Positions 1-10,837 of a DNA stretch of 64,000 bases are shown in pieces. The DNA lies in the NCBI RefSeq assembly GCF_004346185.1, contig NZ_SMAI01000004.1, forward strand, positions 124,001 to 188,000, given 5' to 3'. How positions within the stretch are numbered: the first letter of the stretch is position 1; every line of letters begins with the position of its first letter. The translations under genes and the position numbers were made by a program. The notes under the pieces are model-generated. The model saw nothing but the letters and a program-made list of their open reading frames with translations, was not told the DNA's origin and made no database searches. This DNA is from Aquabacter spiritensis (GTDB taxonomy: Bacteria; Pseudomonadota; Alphaproteobacteria; Rhizobiales; Xanthobacteraceae).

Positions 1-1346
1 GACAGCGTGGTGAGGGAGGGCGCCGCGATCCCCTGCTCCTGGAGGTCGGCGACGATCTCGGCATTCAGCGCGTCCGCGTCGCTCCCGTCGGCCGGGACGT
101 AGCGGAAGCAGACGATGTTGAGATTGACCGGCGCCAGCAGGGCGAGACGGGGGGCGTTCGCCGCGATCAGGTCGGCGAGGAATTGCGCCTGGCGGCAATT
201 CTTCTCGATCATCGCCGACAGTCCGGACAGACCGTGGGCCTTGAAGGTGAACCAGATTTTCAGGGCGCGGAACGAACGGGAGAGTTCGGGGCCGTAATCG
301 CAGAACCAGGGGGCGCCGGCGGCGAGGCCGCGCGCGGCCGGGGCGAGATAGTCCGCCGGCGCCGCGAAGGCGGCGCGGTGGGCCGCGGCGTCGCGGATCA
401 GGACGATGCCGGCGTCGTAGGGCACCTGGAACCATTTGTGGAAGTCGAACGCGATCGAATCGGCGCGCGCCAGCGGTGCGGCGCGGGCGCGGTGCGCGGC
501 GGTCAGGAGCGCGCCGACCCCGAACGCGGCATCGACATGGAACCACAGCCGCGCGCGGGCGCAGATGTCGGCGACCCGCGCGAGGTCGTCGATCGCCCCG
601 GTATTGATCGTGCCGCAGGTGGCGATGGCGCAGAACGGCCGCAGGCCGCGCGCCCGGTCGGCGGCGATCATCGCCTCCAGCGCGGCGCAGTCGAGTCTGT
701 GGTCGGCATCGACCGGCACCCGGCGCAGATGGGCGCGGCCGAGGCCGAGCGTCGCGAACGCCTTGGCGAAGCAGCCATGGGCCTCGGTCGAGGCATAGCC
801 GACGAGGCCGCTTCCGGCCGCCGCGACGCCATATTCCCCGATCTCGCCCGCCGTCGCGGCCTCGCGCGCCACCGCGAGCGCGATCAAGGTGCCGAGCGAG
901 GTGCCGCTGGTGAGCAGGCCGCTCGACCCGGCGGGGAAGCCGGTCATCTGCCGGCACCAGTCGATCACCTGGCGCTCCAGGTCGGCGGCGATCTGGTCCC
1001 AGCCGCCGAGATTGCAGTTCATGAAGGCGGCGAGCATCTCGCCGAGGACCCCCTCCGCCGTGCCCGCGCCGAGCGCCCAGCCGAAGAAGGCGGGATGCAC
1101 ATTGCCGGTGCCGTAGGGCAGGATATGGGTCTTGAAGGTGTCGTAGATGGCCGCGACCGGCTGGCCGGCCTGCGGCACGGGCTCGGCCAGTGCCGCGCGC
1201 GCGGCGTCCGGCGGGCGGGTCCAGACCGGGCGGGCGCGGGCCTGGGCGAGATGCGCGAGGCCGTCATCGGCGGCGGCGTGGAAAATCGCGCGCATCGCCG
1301 CCCAATCGGCCGGATCGAGCGCGGCGTCGAAGGCGTCCTGCGTCAT
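1..1346 (-). CDS. Pyridoxal-dependent (group II) amino acid decarboxylase, 3' end cut by window
   Basis: Reads leftward from an ATG at 1346 and runs off the left edge, so about 448 residues are visible and the C-terminus is missing. The frame is open throughout. The translation has the features of the glutamate/aromatic-amino-acid decarboxylase fold: an N-terminal segment with YGTGNVHPAFFGW, a small-residue stretch LLTSGTSLGT that binds the cofactor phosphate, HVDAAFG, and the Schiff-base lysine in DFHKWF. Such enzymes remove the alpha-carboxyl of aromatic or related L-amino acids in the cytoplasm. The substrate cannot be read from sequence. It is divergent from treZ with about 140 bases between the starts. 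Family assignment is firm; a histidine or tyrosine/tryptophan decarboxylase-like specificity is equally possible. Confidence 0.88.
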   Translation of the reverse strand, partial: MTQDAFDAALDPADWAAMRAIFHAAADDGLAHLAQARARPVWTRPPDAARAALAEPVPQAGQPVAAIYDTFKTHILPYGTGNVHPAFFGWALGAGTAEGVLGEMLAAFMNCNLGGWDQIAADLERQVIDWCRQMTGFPAGSSGLLTSGTSLGTLIALAVAREAATAGEIGEYGVAAAGSGLVGYASTEAHGCFAKAFATLGLGRAHLRRVPVDADHRLDCAALEAMIAADRARGLRPFCAIATCGTINTGAIDDLARVADICARARLWFHVDAAFGVGALLTAAHRARAAPLARADSIAFDFHKWFQVPYDAGIVLIRDAAAHRAAFAAPADYLAPAARGLAAGAPWFCDYGPELSRSFRALKIWFTFKAHGLSGLSAMIEKNCRQAQFLADLIAANAPRLALLAPVNLNIVCFRYVPADGSDADALNAEIVADLQEQGIAAPSLTTL

Positions 1347-1485
1347 CGGATCTCCCGTCAGTCCGCCGGTCAGGATAGAAGGCGCGCTCCGCGCCGCAAC
1401 CGCGGGCGGAACAGAGGGTTTGCGGTGGGGTTTATTGCCGTGGCCGGACGCGGTCGAGACCCTCCTACGGCGATGGGCTATTTCC

Positions 1486-3315
1486 ATGATCCCTGACGAC
1501 GACCGGCCGGATGCGGCGACCTCCCGCTTCCCTGCAATGCCGTTCGGCGCGGCAGTCACGCCCGCGGGCGTGCGCTTCCGCTTCTATGCGCCCGCGCAGC
1601 GGCGGGTGCTGTTGCATGTCGGCGGCGCCACGGTCGAGATGGCGGCGGCGGCGGAGGGTTGGCACGCGCTTCTCCTGCCCGAAGTCGAGACCGGGGCGCG
1701 CTACCGCTTCGAACTGGAGGACGGGCTCCTGGTGCCGGACCCCGCCTCGCGCTTCCAGCCCGAGGATTGCCACGGCCCCTCCGAGGTGATCGATCCCGCC
1801 CGCTATGCCTGGCGCGACACCGACTGGACCGGGCGGCCGTGGCACGAGGCGATCCTCTACGAGCTGCATGTCGGGACCTTCACCTCCGAAGGCACGTTCC
1901 GCGCCGCGATCGACCGGCTCGACGACCTGGTCGAACTGGGGATCACCGCCATCGAGCTGATGCCGGTCGCCGATTTCCCCGGCCCGCACAATTGGGGCTA
2001 TGACGGCGTCCTGCTCTATGCGCCGGATGCCGCCTATGGCCGGCCCGACGATCTGCGCGCTCTGGTCGATGCCGCCCATGCGCGCGGCCTGATGGTGCTG
2101 CTCGACGTCGTCTACAACCATTTCGGGCCGGACGGGAATTATCTCGGCGCCTACGCGCCCTCCTTCTTCACCGAACGGCACCACACGCCCTGGGGCGCGG
2201 CGCTCAATTATGACGGGCCGGACAGCCGGCCGGTGCGCGACTTCATGATCCACAACGCGCTCTATTGGATCGACGAATTCCATTTCGACGGGCTTCGCCT
2301 CGATGCCGTCCATGCCATCATCGACGACAGCGCCGAGGATCTGCTCGCCGAATTGAGCCGCCGGGTGCGCGCCGCCCATCCCGGCCGGCAGATCCATCTG
2401 GTGCTCGAGAACGAGGAGAATGCGGCCCGCCGGCTCGGCGCCGACGTGCCCGGCGGCTTCACCGCGCAATGGAACGACGACGTCCATCACGGCCTGCACG
2501 TCGCGGTGACGGGGGAGGGGGACGGCTATTATGCCGACTACCGCGCCGACTTTTCCCTGCTGCCGCGCGCGCTGGCGGAGGGCTTCGCCTTTCAGGGCGA
2601 GGTGATGGCCTATCGCGGGCACGGCCGCGGCGAGCCGAGCGGCGCCCTGCCGCCCGCCGCCTTCGTCGCCTTCCTGCAGAATCACGACCAGATCGGCAAC
2701 CGCGCCTTCGGCGAACGGATCGCCGCGCTCGCGCCGGCGGCGGCGGTGCGGGCGGCGGCGGCGCTCTATCTCCTCGGTCCCCAGGTGCCGATGCTGTTCA
2801 TGGGCGAGGAATGGGGCTCCACCCAGCCCTTCCCGTTCTTCTGCGGCTTCACCGGCGATCTCGCGGACGCCGTGCGCGAGGGGCGGCGGGCGGAATTCGC
2901 GCGCTTTCCCGCCTTCGCCGATCCCGCGGTCCGCGCGACCATCCCGGACCCGATGGCCGAGGCCACCTTCCTCTCGGCTGCGCTGGACTGGTCGGCCCGC
3001 GACGATCCGGCGGGGCAGGCCTGGCTGGACTGGTACCGCCGCGCCCTTCAGGTGCGGCGCGAGCAGATCTGGCCTCTGGCCGGACGCATCACGGCCGGCG
3101 GCCAGTACCGCATGATCGGGCCGACCGCCTTCGAGGTGGTGTGGTCCGACGCGGCCGGGCCGGTCCTGTGGCTGCGCGCCAATCTCGGCCCCGAGGAGGC
3201 CGACGGCCTGGCGGAGCCGGCGGGCGCGGCGATCTGGCGCGAGGGCGACCTCGACGCCGGGCGGGCCGGGCCGTGGTCGGTCGGGTGGTTCGTGCGCGCG
3301 GCGGAGGGGATGTGA
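1486..3315 (+). CDS. treZ: Malto-oligosyltrehalose trehalohydrolase
   Basis: TreZ hydrolyses the bond that releases trehalose from maltooligosyl trehalose made by TreY. The 609-residue protein, normal length for the family, begins with a CBM48-like beta domain (about residues 15-95) followed by a GH13 barrel. Visible GH13 landmarks are YELHVGTF near 125, the nucleophile Asp in FDGLRLDAVH (about D273), the acid/base Glu in LVLENEEN (about E308) and the transition-state Asp in QNHDQIGNR (about D401). I chose the ATG at 1486 because homology to the carbohydrate-binding domain begins just after it; the frame is open far upstream but that part is antisense to the decarboxylase and has no family resemblance. 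No treY or treX is present nearby, which is unusual because treZ normally sits with them. Confidence 0.9.
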   Translation: MIPDDDRPDAATSRFPAMPFGAAVTPAGVRFRFYAPAQRRVLLHVGGATVEMAAAAEGWHALLLPEVETGARYRFELEDGLLVPDPASRFQPEDCHGPSEVIDPARYAWRDTDWTGRPWHEAILYELHVGTFTSEGTFRAAIDRLDDLVELGITAIELMPVADFPGPHNWGYDGVLLYAPDAAYGRPDDLRALVDAAHARGLMVLLDVVYNHFGPDGNYLGAYAPSFFTERHHTPWGAALNYDGPDSRPVRDFMIHNALYWIDEFHFDGLRLDAVHAIIDDSAEDLLAELSRRVRAAHPGRQIHLVLENEENAARRLGADVPGGFTAQWNDDVHHGLHVAVTGEGDGYYADYRADFSLLPRALAEGFAFQGEVMAYRGHGRGEPSGALPPAAFVAFLQNHDQIGNRAFGERIAALAPAAAVRAAAALYLLGPQVPMLFMGEEWGSTQPFPFFCGFTGDLADAVREGRRAEFARFPAFADPAVRATIPDPMAEATFLSAALDWSARDDPAGQAWLDWYRRALQVRREQIWPLAGRITAGGQYRMIGPTAFEVVWSDAAGPVLWLRANLGPEEADGLAEPAGAAIWREGDLDAGRAGPWSVGWFVRAAEGM

Positions 3316-3322
3316 GCGCGCG

Positions 3323-4501
3323 TCAGATCCGCGCGCCGTAAAGCCAGTCGTAACGCTCCAGCAGGCGGGTGCCGGTGAGGCCGATAAAGGCGTCACGGGC
3401 GATCCGTGCCGGGCCGGAGAGGTGGTAGATGGCGCCCGAGGTCCGCGCCTCGCGCTGGATCCGTGCCGTCCGCGGGCGCCGTGAGGCCTCGTAGGCGCGC
3501 AGCGCGGCCTGCGCTGTCGGCGCGCTCCGCAGCGCCGCGGCCAGCGCCGCCGCATCCTCGATCGCCTGGGCCGCGCCCTGGGCGAGGAAGGGCAGCATCG
3601 CGTGGGCCGCGTCGCCCAGCAGCGTCGCCCGGCCGGCCCCCCAGCGCGGCAGGGGATCGAGGTCGAACAGGCTCCAGCTCGTCAGATGCTCGGCGGCGGC
3701 AATCAATTCGCGCACTTCGGGCGCCCAATGGGCGAAGGCCCGGTGCGCCGCACCCGCGTCCGCCGCCATGTCCCAATCGGCATGGCCATCCTCCGCCCGC
3801 GCCACGGCGACGAGATTGGTCATGCCGCCGCCGCGCATCGGATAGGTGACGAGATGTGCGTCCGGGCCGAGATAGAGCCGCACCGCGGGCGCGCCGGGGG
3901 CGGTTCCCGTCACCGTCGCGCGATAGGCGATCCGGCCGGCGAAGACCGGAGCCGCGGACCCGCCGAGCTGTGCGCGCACCGTCGAGCGGACCCCGTCCGC
4001 GCCGATCAGGATGTCGGCCTCCACCGGCAAAGCCTCGCCGTGCCGGTTCGCCACCGCGATCGCCGTGCCTTCCGAGGCCTCGACCCCCTCCAGGCGGGCC
4101 CCGAGTTCCAGCCGGCAGCCGAGCGCGCGGGCCGCTTCGGCGAGGACGTGGTGCAGATCGGCCCGGTGGGCGACCAGAAAGGGTGCGCCGAGCCGTTCCG
4201 CCGCCGGGCGATAGGGACACGCGGCGATCAGGCGGCCGGAATGGCCATCCTTGATCTCGAGCGCATCGGGCGCGACCGCATGGTCCGCGACCTGGTCCAG
4301 CACGCCGAGATCCTGGAGAATGCGCGTCGCGTTCGGGCTCAATTGCAGCCCGGCGCCGATCTCACCGAATTCCGCGGCCTGTTCGAGGACGCAGACTTCG
4401 AGCCCGGCACGCCGCAGCGCGATCGCACAAGCGAGCCCGCCTATGCCCCCGCCCACGATCACAGCGCTCGCGGCCGGCCCCCTCTTTCGGTGGGCGGACA
4501 C
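3323..4501 (-). CDS. FAD-dependent aromatic monooxygenase (salicylate/3-hydroxybenzoate hydroxylase family)
   Basis: A 392-residue flavoprotein. The Rossmann fingerprint VIVGGGIGGLACAIALRRAG lies at about residues 14-33, the second NAD(P)H/FAD motif (VEADILIGADGVRSTVR) is central, and the third FAD motif RATLLGDAAHAMLPF with following GAAQAIEDA is near residues 280-310. This is the group A single-component hydroxylase architecture that hydroxylates phenolic acids in the cytosol using NAD(P)H and oxygen. The substrate is not evident; ring residues differ between subfamilies. It starts only three bases after the stop of the upstream zinc-finger gene, so the two are co-transcribed. Its C-terminus abuts convergent treZ, eight bases away. 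Confidence 0.88.
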   Translation of the reverse strand: MSAHRKRGPAASAVIVGGGIGGLACAIALRRAGLEVCVLEQAAEFGEIGAGLQLSPNATRILQDLGVLDQVADHAVAPDALEIKDGHSGRLIAACPYRPAAERLGAPFLVAHRADLHHVLAEAARALGCRLELGARLEGVEASEGTAIAVANRHGEALPVEADILIGADGVRSTVRAQLGGSAAPVFAGRIAYRATVTGTAPGAPAVRLYLGPDAHLVTYPMRGGGMTNLVAVARAEDGHADWDMAADAGAAHRAFAHWAPEVRELIAAAEHLTSWSLFDLDPLPRWGAGRATLLGDAAHAMLPFLAQGAAQAIEDAAALAAALRSAPTAQAALRAYEASRRPRTARIQREARTSGAIYHLSGPARIARDAFIGLTGTRLLERYDWLYGARI

Positions 4502-4504
4502 GGC

Positions 4505-4756
4505 TCAGGCCGCGGCCGGCCGCTCCTGCCACCGGCTGCCGTCGGGCCGTGCCTCGTCGGCTTTCAGGGCGGGATTGTAGCGGTAGAGGGTCGAACAATA
4601 GGAGCAGACGATTTCGGTATCGTGGCCCATGTCCAGGAAGATGTGCGGATGGTCGAAGGGCGGCGTCGCCCCGATGCACATGAACTCCCTGGCGCCCACC
4701 TCGATGACCGGCACGCCGAGATCGTTGCAGAAATGCGGAATACCGGTGGCTGCCAT
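4505..4756 (-). CDS. zf-CHCC zinc-finger protein (NDUFS6-like)
   Basis: An 83-residue protein with the zf-CHCC pattern: a first Cys in REFMCIG, a His in FDHPHIFLDMG and the CSYC pair in EIVCSYCSTLYRY. This is the small zinc-binding domain shared with the mitochondrial complex I subunit NDUFS6; in alphaproteobacteria it occurs as a short free-standing protein. Its precise job is unknown. It is the first gene of a two-gene unit with the flavin monooxygenase, which starts four bases downstream. The ATG at 4756 gives the family's normal length. Confidence 0.85.
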   Translation of the reverse strand: MAATGIPHFCNDLGVPVIEVGAREFMCIGATPPFDHPHIFLDMGHDTEIVCSYCSTLYRYNPALKADEARPDGSRWQERPAAA

Positions 4757-4928
4757 GTCTGCCTCGTCGCTCTCGGTCGGCGTTGGTGCGCGGCAGCATT
4801 TTAGCGCTTCCGGGCCTCCGGCGGAAGCATGTCGCGATCGCCTCTTTCATATCTCGGCGACACTCCCCATATTGCCAGAGACTGCCGTAAGGGCAGGTTG
4901 GGAGGAAGCTTCGCTTCTTAGATGTAAC

Positions 4929-5984
4929 ATGAACCTTTTCAAGCGATTAGCCGGGCTCGCCGGTGTGGTGATGCTGGGCGCCGTCATGTCTCTCGCGGTC
5001 GTCGGCGATGCCGATGCGCGCAAGGGCGGCGGCTTCGGCAGCCGCGGCGCGCGCACGTGGACCGCTCCGCCGGCGACCAATACGGCGCCCACGACCGCGC
5101 AACCCTTGCAGCGCTCGACCACGCCCGCGCCGGGCCCGCAATCGTCCGCCGCGGCGGCCAACGGGGCGCGCGGCGGCCTGTTCGGGGGCGGATTGGGGGG
5201 CTCGCTGATGCGGGGCCTCGCGATCGGCGGCCTCGTCGGCCTTCTGCTCGGCCATGGCCTCGGCGGCCTTGCCGGCATGTTCGGCCTGTTGCTTCAGGTC
5301 GCCCTGATCGGCGGGATCGCTTATCTGGCCTACCGCTTCTTCGTCGCCCGTCGCCAGCCGGCGGCCGCCGGTGCGGGCGCGCCCTATTCGGCCAATCGCG
5401 GCATGTTCGACGGCGCGGGGTCGACCCCGTCTCCCGCGCCGCAGACGGCGCCGCGCAGCGCGCTGGGCGGTTTCGGCGGCGGAAACGGCGCCGGCACCCC
5501 TGCGCCTGACGCTGCGCCTGACGCCGGGCCGGCCGCCGCGCCGGTCTATCAGCGGGCACCCAACCGCCGCGTGCGCGACGAGATCGGCCTTCAGCAGCAG
5601 GATTTCGAAGCCTTCGAGGCGCGCCTGACCGGCATTCAGGACGCGTTCTCCCGCGAGGACCGCGCCGCGCTGTCCCGTCTCACGACGCCGGAAGTGCTGG
5701 CCGGGCTCAGCGAGGAACTCGACGCCAACGAAGCCAAGGGCGTGCGCAATGAGGTCCGGGACGTGAAGCTGCTCCAGGGCGACCTCGCCGAGGCGTGGCG
5801 CGAGGATGCGCGGGATTATGCGACCGTCGCGCTGCGCTACGAGATGCGCGACACGCTGCGCGACCGCGCGACCGGGGCGCTCACCCCCGGCAGCACGGAT
5901 GCGCCGGAGGAACTCACCGAGGTGTGGACCTTCGTGCGCCCGCGCGGCGGCGAGTGGGTGCTCTCGGCGATCCAGGACGTCTGA
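4929..5984 (+). CDS. Tim44-domain membrane protein
   Basis: A 351-residue protein starting at MNLFKRLAG with an N-terminal hydrophobic leader (residues 9-27). A Thr/Pro/Ala/Gly-rich region follows, then a glycine-rich pair of membrane helices (about residues 85-140, ending LAYRFFVARRQ). After a second low-complexity linker the C-terminal 170 residues form a Tim44-like domain, starting near VRDEIGLQQQDFEAFEARLTG and ending with EVWTFVRPRGGEWVLSAIQ. In mitochondria Tim44 tethers the import motor; the bacterial relatives are membrane-anchored and have been linked to envelope protein complexes, without a settled role. The frame stays open upstream, but the leader peptide fixes the start. A strong terminator follows. 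Confidence 0.85.
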   Translation: MNLFKRLAGLAGVVMLGAVMSLAVVGDADARKGGGFGSRGARTWTAPPATNTAPTTAQPLQRSTTPAPGPQSSAAAANGARGGLFGGGLGGSLMRGLAIGGLVGLLLGHGLGGLAGMFGLLLQVALIGGIAYLAYRFFVARRQPAAAGAGAPYSANRGMFDGAGSTPSPAPQTAPRSALGGFGGGNGAGTPAPDAAPDAGPAAAPVYQRAPNRRVRDEIGLQQQDFEAFEARLTGIQDAFSREDRAALSRLTTPEVLAGLSEELDANEAKGVRNEVRDVKLLQGDLAEAWREDARDYATVALRYEMRDTLRDRATGALTPGSTDAPEELTEVWTFVRPRGGEWVLSAIQDV

Positions 5985-6019
5985 TCCGACGTCTTCGGGT
6001 CCGTGTTCGATGCCCCACA

Positions 6020-6053
6020 GGCCCGGCGCCGCCACGCGCCGGGCCTTTTCTTT
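6020..6053 (+). terminator. Rho-independent terminator after the Tim44-domain gene
   Basis: A perfect ten-base-pair stem (6020-6029 with 6036-6045, core GGCCCGGCGC) closes a six-base loop and is followed at once by TTTTCTTT. It lies 35 bases after the stop codon. This is one of the few classical stem-plus-U-tract terminators in the window. Confidence 0.85.
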
Positions 6054-6270
6054 GTGGAAAAGCGCGGGGCCGTCCGCATGCCGTCCGGCGGCGCGGTCCC
6101 GGCTTCTCGTGCCGGCCCCGGCAACGGCCTGCGACAATCCGTCTCATACCGCGCCGGTGGGCACCGGGCGTTGCTCGCCATACGTAAGCGTCAGCATTCC
6201 GGGCCCCTCTGGCGCGCCTTCTGACGCGTGATGTCGGACTGCTCCGACAATTCTGCCGGTGAGGGGTCCA

Positions 6271-7227
6271 GTGCACGACGTCCACAATGGTGAATCCGCG
6301 CGCCCGCGGCGCGCCGTCTTCATGGTCAATCCCAAGGCGCGGCAGGGCGATTCCTGTGTCGCGGCGGTTCGCGGCGTGCTGGAGCGCGGCGGCATCGAGA
6401 TCGATGCGGCGCCCCTCGAAAGCGCGGAAAACCTGTCGGACATGATCCGCCGGCGGGCCGGGACGTGCGATCTCGTGGTGATCGGGGGCGGTGACGGGAC
6501 GCTCAACAGCGCCGCGAAGGGCCTGTTCGACACCGGCGTTCCGCTCGGCGTCATTCCGCTCGGGACGGCGAATGATTTCGCCCGCACGCTCGGCATTCCG
6601 GCCGATCCCGTGGCGGCGGCCCGGCTGATCGTCGGCGGCACCCCCCGCCTGGTCGATCTCGGCGAGGTCAACGGGCATCCCTTTCTCAACGTCGCCAGCA
6701 TCGGCTTTTCCGCCGACCTCGCCCGCGAGCTGAGCGGTGCGGCCAAGAAGAAATGGGGCAAGCTCGGTTATGCCATCACCGCGGCGCGCATCCTTCTCCA
6801 GTCGCGCCTGTTCACGGCCTATATCGAACATGACGGTACGATCGAGACCGTCCGCACGCTCCAGGCTTCGGTCGGCAACGGCCGGCATTATGGCGGCGGC
6901 ATGACGGTCGCGCAGGACGCCACCGCCGACGACGGCACGCTCGATTTCTACAGCCTCGAAGTCGACCATTGGTGGAAGCTGCTGCTACTGGCCCCGAGCC
7001 TGCGCGAGGGCACCCAGAGCCGCTGGAACGAGGTGCGCGCCTTTCGGACCACCGAGGTCGTGATCCGCACGCGCCGTCCCCGCGCGGTCAATACCGACGG
7101 CGAACTCACCACCTGGACGCCGGCGCACTTCACCATCCGGCCGGCGGCGATCCGGGTCTATGCGCCCGCCACGCCGCCCGGGCGCGCCTTCGCCTCCTCC
7201 CGCCGCTTCTCCCCCCGCACAAGCTGA
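6271..7227 (+). CDS. Diacylglycerol/lipid kinase family protein (YegS/DgkB-like)
   Basis: About 318 residues with the catalytic domain of lipid kinases: VFMVNPKARQG near the N-terminus, the nucleotide-binding GGGDGTLNSAAKG around residues 70-85 and PLGTANDFARTLGI around 95-110, then NVASIGFSADLAR. The C-terminal beta-sandwich carries NGRHYGGGMTVAQDATADDGTLD, another family hallmark. It should phosphorylate diacylglycerol or a related lipid alcohol at the membrane. I prefer the GTG at 6271, which has GAGGGG six bases upstream; an in-frame GTG at 6259 is the alternative. TerC starts ten bases after the stop, suggesting an operon. Sphingosine kinases share this fold, worth noting because a sphingolipid-like locus exists at 47-55 kb, but nothing here points to that substrate. 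Confidence 0.88.
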   Translation: MHDVHNGESARPRRAVFMVNPKARQGDSCVAAVRGVLERGGIEIDAAPLESAENLSDMIRRRAGTCDLVVIGGGDGTLNSAAKGLFDTGVPLGVIPLGTANDFARTLGIPADPVAAARLIVGGTPRLVDLGEVNGHPFLNVASIGFSADLARELSGAAKKKWGKLGYAITAARILLQSRLFTAYIEHDGTIETVRTLQASVGNGRHYGGGMTVAQDATADDGTLDFYSLEVDHWWKLLLLAPSLREGTQSRWNEVRAFRTTEVVIRTRRPRAVNTDGELTTWTPAHFTIRPAAIRVYAPATPPGRAFASSRRFSPRTS

Positions 7228-7237
7228 AGAGTGAACG

Positions 7238-7981
7238 ATGGACTATCTGCTGCAACTCGCCAGCGACCCCGCCGTCTGGGTGGCCCTGATCACGCTGATC
7301 GCCATGGAAGTGGTGCTCGGCATCGACAATCTGATCTTCATCTCGATCCTCACCAACAAGCTTCCGCCGGCGCAGCGCGCCCGCGGCCGGCGGATCGGCA
7401 TCTCCCTCGCGCTGATCCTGCGCCTGGGCCTGCTGGGCACGGTGGCGATCATCGTCCAACTGACCGAGCCGGTCTTCTCCGTGTTCGGCCACGCTTTCTC
7501 CTGGCGCGACATGATCCTGATCGCGGGCGGCCTGTTCCTGGTCTGGAAGGCGACCAAGGAGATCCACCACAATGTCGACCACAATGCCGGCGGCGACATG
7601 TTCGAGAGCGCGAAGGTGACCATCACCTTCACCGCCGCGATCGTCCAGATCCTGATGCTCGACCTCGTCTTCTCGATCGACAGCATCATCACGGCGGTCG
7701 GCATGACCGAGCACATCCCGATCATGGTGATCGCGGTGGTGGTCGCGGTCACCGTGATGCTGCTGGCGGCGGACCCGCTCGCCCGCTTCATTGAAGCCAA
7801 TCCGACCGTCGTGATGCTGGCGCTCGGCTTCCTGATCATGATCGGCATGACGCTGATCGCCGAAGGCTTCGGCGCCCATGTGCCCAAGGGCTACGTCTAT
7901 GCCGCGATGGCCTTCTCGGCCGGCGTCGAGGTGCTCAACATGCTGGCGCGGCGGCGCTCGCGGAAGGGTGAGCCCGGGTGA
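7238..7981 (+). CDS. TerC family integral membrane protein
   Basis: A 247-residue protein with seven predicted membrane segments. Both acidic TerC signatures are present: [13 protein letters not shown] in the first helix and [14 protein letters not shown] in the middle, each contributing the conserved Asp residues thought to coordinate a metal ion. The family includes manganese exporters (Alx/MeeY/MeeF type) and tellurite-resistance TerC, and members are increasingly linked to metal supply of exported proteins. No ter genes are near, so a manganese-related role is likelier than tellurite resistance. It follows the lipid kinase closely and is convergent with the AGCS symporter. Confidence 0.88.
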   Translation: MDYLLQLASDPAVWVALITLIAMEVVLGIDNLIFISILTNKLPPAQRARGRRIGISLALILRLGLLGTVAIIVQLTEPVFSVFGHAFSWRDMILIAGGLFLVWKATKEIHHNVDHNAGGDMFESAKVTITFTAAIVQILMLDLVFSIDSIITAVGMTEHIPIMVIAVVVAVTVMLLAADPLARFIEANPTVVMLALGFLIMIGMTLIAEGFGAHVPKGYVYAAMAFSAGVEVLNMLARRRSRKGEPG

Positions 7982-8014
7982 TCCCGGGCCTGCCCGGCCG
8001 CGACGGAGCCGGCC

Positions 8015-9433
<1,419 letters not shown>

Positions 9434-9680
9434 CGCCGTGCCCCTCTGCCGTTAGCCGGCTGTCTTCCCAATCGAAAGCTAGAGGGTGCCGAAGGCGCTG
9501 GGAAGCCGGCAGGCGCTTCAAGACTGCGCGCGCGGCGCTTATTGTTTGGCGCTCCTGGTCACACCGAGGGCAGAATGGACCGCGCGGCCGGCCGGAACCG
9601 CCGCCGGCGGGCGGGGCGTGCCGCACGGGTCGGCCCGGGGCCGCCCCGCAATCCGCCGCAATGAGGCGCAATCTGAACCC

Positions 9681-10808
9681 ATGACCCGTCTCGTCGCCGT
9701 CCTCGCGCTCGCCGGTTGCCTCGCCGGGCTCGCCCCCTGGGCCCTGCCGGCGCTGCGCGATGGCTTTCATCTCGTTCTGGGGCGCGAGGACCCCGCCACG
9801 CTCGCCGACCTCGAACTGGCCTCCCGGACCCCGGAGGATGCGGCGCGCGAGATTTCCGCCGCCCTCGCCGCCGGCGATCCGGACCTTGCCGCCTCGGCCC
9901 AGGAATGGGCCGATGCGCGCGGGCTGGAGCTGGCGCCCGAGCTGCGGGCCCGGGTCGCGGCGGAACAGACCGATGCCGCGATCGCCCTGCGGGGGGCGCG
10001 CAGCTTCGGCTCCGGCTTCGTCACCGGCGCGCCGGACGATCTGCCGGGCCTCGCCGGGGCGGCGGCGGGCGACCTCACCGTCTGGGGGGATCTGCGGGAC
10101 GCGGCGCGCGAGGGTTGGCACTACGCGCAGGGCGAGGAGGTCGACACCCTCCTCCTCGGGCTTTCGGCCGCCGGGCTCGCGCTCACCGCCGGCACCTATG
10201 CGACCCTGGGCGGCGGCGCCCCGGCACGGATGGGCCTCTCGCTGGTCAAGGCGGCCAAGCGCACCGGGCGGCTCTCGGCCGCGTTCGGCGCCTATCTCGG
10301 GCGCTTGGTGCGCGAGAGCCTCGATCTCGGCGCGCTGCGCCGGGCCGGCGGCAGCTTCGATCCGGCGGCGCTGAAGGGCGTGGTGCGGCCGCAGGGCGTC
10401 GCGCGGATCGGCGCGCTCATGAGCGATCTCGGCACGGTCCAGGCCAAGGCCGGGACCCGCGCGGCCTTGGCCGGCCTCGCCGTGGTCGAGGACGGCGCCG
10501 ACGTCCGGCGCCTCGCCAAATTGTCGGAGAAGAAGGGCGGGCAGACCCTGTTCGTCCTGCGGGCGCTCGGGCGGGGCGCGCTCGCCATCACCGGCGCGCT
10601 GCTCTCCTTCGTCTGGTGGGGATTCGGCGCGGTGGTCTGGCTGGTCTGGCTGATCGCCGCCTTCAACGGCGTCTGCGTCGCGCTGGCGCGGCTGTGCTGG
10701 CGCCGGCCGGGCCGCGCGCGGAGCGCCCGGCGCCGGGATCGCGTGGCGCGGATTGCGCCGCCCCGCGGCGCGAAAGACGGTTCCGTCGCGCCCAATCGCG
10801 CTTTATAG
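9681..10808 (+). CDS. Conserved hypothetical membrane protein
   Basis: I do not recognise a named domain in this 375-residue protein. It opens with a hydrophobic leader (TRLVAVLALAGCLAGLAPWALPAL), which could be a signal anchor, followed by an acidic, Ala-rich region with DLELASRTPEDAAREISAAL. A central small-residue stretch (LLLGLSAAGLALTAGTYATLGGG) and a C-terminal Trp-rich segment (SFVWWGFGAVVWLVWLIAAF) are likely membrane helices, and the tail is strongly basic with many Arg residues. The layout suggests an inner-membrane protein with a periplasmic middle. The ATG at 9681 is chosen because the leader begins there. The alpha/beta hydrolase gene follows after 29 bases, perhaps in the same transcript. 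Confidence 0.72.
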   Translation: MTRLVAVLALAGCLAGLAPWALPALRDGFHLVLGREDPATLADLELASRTPEDAAREISAALAAGDPDLAASAQEWADARGLELAPELRARVAAEQTDAAIALRGARSFGSGFVTGAPDDLPGLAGAAAGDLTVWGDLRDAAREGWHYAQGEEVDTLLLGLSAAGLALTAGTYATLGGGAPARMGLSLVKAAKRTGRLSAAFGAYLGRLVRESLDLGALRRAGGSFDPAALKGVVRPQGVARIGALMSDLGTVQAKAGTRAALAGLAVVEDGADVRRLAKLSEKKGGQTLFVLRALGRGALAITGALLSFVWWGFGAVVWLVWLIAAFNGVCVALARLCWRRPGRARSARRRDRVARIAPPRGAKDGSVAPNRAL

Positions 10809-10837
10809 GGTCCGGCGCCCGAACCCCGGAGACCCGC

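Noticed and set aside
1465-3555. A 696-codon open frame on the minus strand antisense to treZ
   Set aside because: Low-complexity, Arg/Gly/Ala-rich translation without domains; it is a by-product of GC-rich third positions opposite a well-supported GH13 gene.
5914-6969. A 351-codon minus-strand frame opposite the lipid kinase
   Set aside because: Antisense shadow of a gene with full GGGDGT and NDFAR motifs; no ribosome binding site or domain.
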